From NCBI GenBank assembly GCA_964017195.1, contig OZ024897.1:38619336-38683335 (forward strand): 64,000 nucleotides of DNA, given 5' to 3'. The DNA is from Siderastrea radians. Lineage: Eukaryota > Cnidaria > Anthozoa > Scleractinia > Rhizangiidae. Positions 58,785-64,000 of this stretch are shown here, one piece after another; position 1 is the stretch's first letter; each line of letters starts with the position of its first letter. The position numbers and the translations under genes were made by a program. The notes under the pieces are model-generated. The model saw only the letters and a list, made by a program, of their open reading frames with translations, was not told where the DNA came from and made no database searches.

Positions 58785-60605
58785 GTAATTTGATTTCTCT
58801 GCCCTCACTATCAATAATCATTGTTTTAATATGGAATCGTAGATAAGACTTTATGCACTGTTAATTTTCTTTTTTCCGTTATATGTTACTTGTAGTTCTA
58901 TGTAAATGCCTACGCCAGTTAGTTGTACGTGGCAGTGACCAACTCTAAAGCCTAACACGGCCAAAAAAAGTGGTGTTTTCCGGTTCAGAAAACGCGCAGC
59001 GAATTTACCTAAAACGCGGCATTTACGGGCATTTTCTGTTGTTCACCAACCGGAAAATCCAAGGTTTTCCAAGTGTTTTCGGGTCGATGAATTTGCGGTA
59101 TTCGTTCCATTATCCGGTAGTTTTCCTGTACTGCAAACGCCAGAAAACGTGCGTTTTCTGGCATTCACCGGTCGGTTAACACTCGGCAAACGCCTTGTTA
59201 ACCAGCATTCACTGAAGTTTTCTCACTGGAAAACATGGTTTTCACCGCAGTTTACAAGTGAAATCCTGCATTTTCCCTTGTTTGCCGGAATGGTTAACGC
59301 CAGTAAATGTCGGAAAACGCTCGTTTTCCAGCGTTCACCGAGCGGCTAACTCACGGAAAAAAGCCTGTCTTCCGACATTCACAGACGTTTTCGTTGTGTT
59401 TTCTAGAACTATCGGGGATGGTGAATTCAAGAAAAGGCATGTTTTCCAACGGAAAACGTTCGGTTAACTTAAGGAAAATAGCGTGTTTTTCAGAGTTCAC
59501 GGCTCGGTCAACGGATGGAAAATGGCTTGTATTCCAGTGTTCACCGATCAGCTATCACACGGAAAACAGCAGTTATTCCAGGGCATTCGCAGGCGTTTTC
59601 AGCGTGTTTTCTTGCATTTTTGGGAAGGTGAATTCAGGAAAACGAGTGTTTTCCAGCGTTCGTCACCTGGTAAACGCAAGGAAAATATCTCGTATTCTGA
59701 AGTTTTTCTCGCATTTTCTGGACTGGCGATTTCGAGTGAATTCAAGAAAACCGGTGCTTTCTTCCGGGGTTCGTGGCGTTTTACTCGTGTTTGCATTTTC
59801 TGTGGGGTTGAATATTAAGAAAAAAGGCGTTTTTCTCCGTTTTTTGCATTCCCTACCCCATCCGCGTTCTAGGTCATTTCCCAAGTTCCATGATTCACAG
59901 CTTTTGTCAACTTTCAAAGTTTGGGAGACTAAATCAGGCGAAGATGACAACACTTGGTGTGTCCGTTTATCTAATTATAAGTATTTAGTATTTTTGAAAA
60001 AAAATATATATATAGCAGTAGGCTACAAGAGACAGGAAGTCTCCCTCCCCTCAACATTTTGACTATATCATAAGCTCTCACTATTTGGTCCTTTGGCAGC
60101 TTTTACATTAAACTAACAAGACTAATCTTTGAAATATACATATCAACAAATGCATAACCAGGGAGCCATAATAGAAATATACTGTATATGCCCTACACAG
60201 GTCTACGTCATCATGCAACAAAAAGCAATTCTCTGCATAACATCTAACATTTGACTTTGAAGAACAGTGCTAAATATATCAAACAAAGTGGAAGCGAACC
60301 TTGGCTTCAAAACCCAGTATTACATGTATTTAGTTTTCATAACCATACACAGTTCAATTCGGTCAAAAGTAGAATGGGAAGATATTTGACCTTAAGTCAT
60401 GGCTTCTGTGCCTCAGTGCCGCCGAGTTCACATGTCCTTCGCCAGTTTAGTAGTATATAATAATATACTATGGAAACATGGTATAATGGCTATCATCAGG
60501 GCTCAGTTATATAGGAAGCATATAAATAAGCTACATGTGTTTCAAGATCAGTAAACTTTGAATGTTAAATCCAGCTTCATAAAATATGTTTGCCAAAACA
60601 TTTAA

Positions 60606-61290
60606 TGACCGAACCGACCAAAAGTGGCCAAGCCATCTCGAATGAATAGATGGGCCAAACTGTCGAAACCAGTTTAGATGTCCAAGTGGCCAATGTGGCC
60701 AGACTGACAGAACTGACCAAACCAGCCCAAATTTCCAACTCAGTGGTGATGCCCAAGGCGTCCTAGGCAAGCAAACTGTCAAAAGTGATCAAAATACGTA
60801 AAAGGTGTAATACAAGCCTTAATGTCTCAACTGGTCTTAATAGCCAAACCAACCAAAATTGGCCAGACTGATCCATAATGAACAAATGGGCCTAAACGTT
60901 GAAACCAGTTTAAATGTCTAAATTTATTGGCCCAGGTGGCCAGACTGACAGAATTGACCAAACCAGCCCAAATTTCCGAACCAGTAATCACCTCCAAGAC
61001 ATCCGAGGCAAGCTAACTGTGAAAATTGACCACACCACCTGAGAAGTACAACAACAGCCTTAATGTCTCAACCAGCCTTAATGGCCAAACCGATCAAGCT
61101 GACCAGAACAGCTGGAATGAAGAAATGGACCCGGTTTAAATGTCCAAAGCGGTCCATGAGGCCAGACTGACGGAACTGACCAAACCAGCCCAAATTTTCA
61201 AATCAGTTGTCACAACCAAGGCATTCTAGATAAGCAAACTGTCAAAAGTGACCAAATCACCTGAAAAGAACAGAACCAGCCCGATCTAGG
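60606..61290. repeat. About 255-bp satellite, nearly three units
   Basis: Units start near 60606, 60856 and 61095. Each runs through AACCGACCAAAA-like, GAAACCAGTTTAAATGTC, GGCCAGACTGAC(A/G)GAA, TGACCAAACCAGCCCAAAT and GGCAAGC(A/T)AACTGT blocks in order. Confidence 0.8.
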
Positions 61291-61824
61291 ACTGCTGACT
61301 ACAGTAATTGTATATATAAGCCATATTTAACGGCGACAATCGTGCAACATACCCTGTTTAAGACAAGTTCAAACTCTGAAGTTAGGAGAGACTATCATAA
61401 AATCCTATACCATGTTCAGGACCGAGAGGCTAAAAACCATACCTTGTCCAGCAGCACGTTCCCGGAGTACCCCGCCCTCCTAAGGCAAACAAACTGGTTT
61501 GATTGTCGACGCTGTAATGAGACTGGAGCGAGGAGAAAATCGAGAAGAGACTCTCCCAGCCCCTCATTGCTCGTTCGTTCATGATTTCGCCGGCTTTTCC
61601 GGTCGGCTATTTCGTGCACGTTCTCGGCTGTACAGAAAGGGACTACTAACAGTCTATGCTCACATTAAAATATTTTGCGTGGCTTTGATTTAATTCTACT
61701 AGATTGATTTAATTCTGGCGGATGGCTTGGAGCACAGGAAAATTTGCAGTCGAATGTCTTGTTTCGTGTGCAAATAGTCAGAATAGTCATGAGTGTGTCG
61801 TACAACAAACGCCCGTTCACCCCT

Positions 61825-62580
61825 CGGGAAAACGACAGAAAATGTTTGAGAAACAACGTCGTCCCCAGAAGTTATCGAGGGCAGAAAAATTTTATGCGAA
61901 TATCATGTTTTTGTTCTGTTAACAGTCAGCAATTGCAACTGCTAGACTTCCTTAAATGCAGCGTTCAACTACTCGGGAAAACAACGGAAAATGTTTAGGA
62001 AATCAACGTGTTCACTCGAAGTTTTCAAGCGTAGGAAAATTGCCGGCGAACGTCATGTTTACACGTGTTCACCTTCAACATAATATGGTTAGAAAACCTC
62101 CGACAAACACCGAGTTTACCAGCTCCGGCAAACAACGGAAAACCATTTAGAAAAACAGCGTGTCCCCTCGGGGTTTTCGAACGCAAGAAAATTGCTGGAG
62201 AATATCATGTTTTCTACGTATTAACCTTCGATACAATACGGTTAGAAAACCTCGGACAAACGCCACGTTGAACCACTGAGGAAAACAACAGAAAACACTT
62301 CAAGAACAACGTGTTCACTGGAGGTTTTCGAGAGCAGGAAAATTGCGGGCTAACGTTATGTTTTCCTTGTGTTAACCGTTAACAGATACAGTGAGAAAAC
62401 TTAAGAAAAAAGCGGCGTTCGCCCGGTCGCGAAAACGAAAGAAAACGTTGCCGAAAACAACGTATTCACTGCCGTTTATCGAGCGCAGGAAAACACTCGA
62501 TGAACTTCACGATTTTCAGGCGTTCACAGAAGGAAAACGCCGAATTCACCGGACGTTTTCCAAAGAGCAGAAAACGGATG
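61825..62580. repeat. About 150-bp tandem array, right side of the element
   Basis: Five or more units with spacings of 149, 151, 153 and 150 bases. Each carries GAAAAC-rich starts, an AACGTGTTCACT-like middle, AGGAAAATTGC and a GTTAGAAAACCTC-like end. Confidence 0.8.
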
Positions 62581-62689
62581 GCAAATCGCAAATTTTCCTA
62601 AAATTCCCCTGTTGGTAAAATTACCGGTAAATGAGGGTTTTCTTGCCGTGTAAGCTCCTTTGGTCACTGCGCCCATTTCACCTTTCATG

Positions 62690-63820
62690 ATTTATGTAAT
62701 TTGTTGTTTTATTTTTTCTTACTTTTGTAATGTATTGTAATTTCTGTAGCAACCTTTTCGAATAGCGCAAAAAATAAAAAATCTGAACAATCTGAAATAG
62801 TGTACTTACTAAATATTGAACAACTATATATATAGCTATGAAAAACTACCTAAAATAACTGTTTCGTTCAGGTTAAGAGACTCTCTGTTAGGCTTGCTTT
62901 ATGAGTCGTAATGAGATCCTAAATGACGTTAACAAAAGCATTGCTTGTAATTCAGAGCATACGCTAGTAGAATGGAGGATGATTAACCATCACACCAAAA
63001 GTATATAAGACGAGGTATCCGTCTCTCGATGGCTGATGTCTTTCGCAAGTGGGATATTTTTAGAACTGAGATTTCGCGGGAATTACCGGATACAGCCAAA
63101 CAACAAACACTGCAAGTAACTGTACTATCAAAAACTTTGGAGCATTTCTGTTTGGAAATTTCCTTACGCTTTCATTTGAGTTATCAATCCTACAATTTGG
63201 CATTCACAGAAGGTAGAGCCACCAAAAAGAAACCATTTTTAACCAATGAAGTCGGATTATGTTGGGAAGGAAAGCGAAAAAGTGGTAGGGCAGATCGGGC
63301 AAGTCGGTTTTCAGAGTAGGCCTGGTGCGGGTGTAAATTACATTGCGTAAATCTCATAAGGTGTCCAAGGGTGGTCAAGCCGATGGGATCTAATGCGAAC
63401 CTCGGGAAAGAAGGTGTCGGCGTTGGGAAGACGTGGATATCCCATTTCGACCCCAGAGCTCTTCTAGTTTTTGTCCTGCACAGCCAAAAAACAATGCCCG
63501 GAGACACTAGATCGAGAATGGTGGAAGACTGGGAACTTACTGAAAGAGGTTTCAGGAGAAGCGAAATCAACGGGTTCACCTGGAACTTCTTGGATAGTAT
63601 AAGCGGCACAAAAGGATATACCAGATACTTTTTTTTATTTTTCTGCTTTACTTTTGATTTTGAACCGGTTTGTTCGATTTTAGAGTTCGAGACATCTTTC
63701 TGACTTACACAGGGAGTCCCGGTAGAGCAAACCGGACTGTAAACGGTTACGTCATAAGACATGCTTTAATGTGTTTGAGATGGAGCGACGACTTCGCTTT
63801 CACCTAATTTTTCCAGATTC
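62690..63820. other. No supported gene; overlapping open frames
   Basis: Frames on both strands at 63029-63319 (+), 63371-63703 (+) and 63190-63762 (-, 190 aa) overlap each other. None shows a domain I recognise, and I see no matching splice sites or promoter. Confidence 0.35.
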
Positions 63821-63829
63821 TGATTGTGG

Positions 63830-63969
63830 TGTTGTACCGCTTAAATAAAACCACCGCAAGTTAAACACAAGTCTGATTTATTGACTCCATGCTCGCGACG
63901 ACTACAAGGGAAGCGGGAGTTCCTTTTCGACCGCGTGCTCGTATGATTGACAGATGTCACAACACTACA
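63830..63969 (-). mobile_element. Short Gypsy-like LTR at the right edge
   Basis: On the minus strand it runs from TGTAGTGTTGTGACA to GCGGTACAACA (TG...CA ends) and contains an AATAAA. A purine tract, AAGGGGAGAGA, lies just upstream on the minus strand (about 63970-63980), so this is the 3' LTR of an element whose body lies beyond the window. About 140 bp, short but usual for such elements. Confidence 0.55.
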
Positions 63970-64000
63970 TCTCTCCCCTTCTTGATAATAAACTTACAAT

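Larger units (their letters stand above)
58932..62670. mobile_element. 3.7-kb element with short TIRs and repeat arrays inside
   Basis: The ends GCAGTGACCAA (58932-58942) and TTGGTCACTGC (62660-62670) are exact complements, and ACACGGC blocks match just inside. Subterminal blocks of about 0.9 kb on each side are packed with GGAAAAC and GTTTTCC words; the right one has a clear period near 150 bp (CGGGAAAACAAC-like starts at 61825, 61974, 62125, 62278, 62428). The centre holds a separate array of about 255 bp. No transposase or target duplication was recognised. The 251-aa frame at 59307-60062 is repeat-derived. Confidence 0.55.

Noticed and set aside
59307..60062. 251-aa open frame, plus strand
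   Set aside because: Lies across the GGAAAAC/GTTTTCC repeat block; its composition reflects the repeat and no domain is seen.
61825..62580. CRISPR-like array
   Set aside because: Units of about 150 bp diverge along their length, there is no short identical repeat with unique spacers, and the DNA is eukaryotic.
63190..63762. 190-aa minus-strand frame and the 110-aa plus-strand frame opposite it
   Set aside because: They overlap in antisense, neither has a recognisable domain, and no splice or promoter context supports either.

Overview
This is animal nuclear DNA. It has introns with GT-AG borders, AATAAA poly(A) signals, AT-rich intergenic DNA and a dense load of transposon remnants. The repeat families (a tRNA-headed SINE, a TTTGAATGGTCACAC-type dispersed repeat, LINE 3' ends, short-LTR Gypsy-like elements) and the peroxidase array suggest an anthozoan cnidarian, most likely a stony coral. 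The species cannot be told from the sequence alone.

Layout. 1-383: last coding exon and poly(A) signal of a BCS1-type mitochondrial AAA chaperone, + strand. 384-13,890: no gene seen; a direct duplication (0.74-1.65 kb) and a decayed family of 1-2 kb repeat units (2.1-11.6 kb). 13.9-21.8 kb: animal haem peroxidase gene 1 (7 coding exons, 646 aa). 21.8-26.2 kb: intergenic. 26.2-40.7 kb: peroxidase gene 2 (8 coding exons, 653 aa), whose 7.1-kb first coding intron holds a foldback element with about 1.2-kb inverted arms plus an abutting 600-bp TTAA-flanked element. 40.7-48.7 kb: intergenic with a LINE end inside an older inverted-repeat element. 48.7-54.6 kb: peroxidase gene 3 (6 coding exons, 640 aa), with a solo LTR and a hammerhead-like retroelement insertion in its first intron. 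54.6-64 kb: transposon-rich, with a Gypsy-like gag broken by a Harbinger-type MITE, microsatellites, a LINE end, a 3.7-kb repeat-built element and an LTR at the right edge.

The three peroxidases are tandem paralogues in the same orientation. Each begins with a 14-nt coding microexon that splices in phase 2 into a signal-peptide exon, and later splice phases match. All keep the distal His, proximal His, catalytic Arg/Glu and a Ca-binding loop, so all look like secreted haem enzymes. They differ at telling places: gene 2 has Ser for the distal-pocket Gln and one extra intron; gene 3 has lost both cysteines of a probable disulfide; the C-terminal tails are unrelated. Genes 1 and 2 share a TATA-type promoter module that is not seen at gene 3. 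Coordinates were worked out by hand from ORFs and splice sites, with no transcript evidence.
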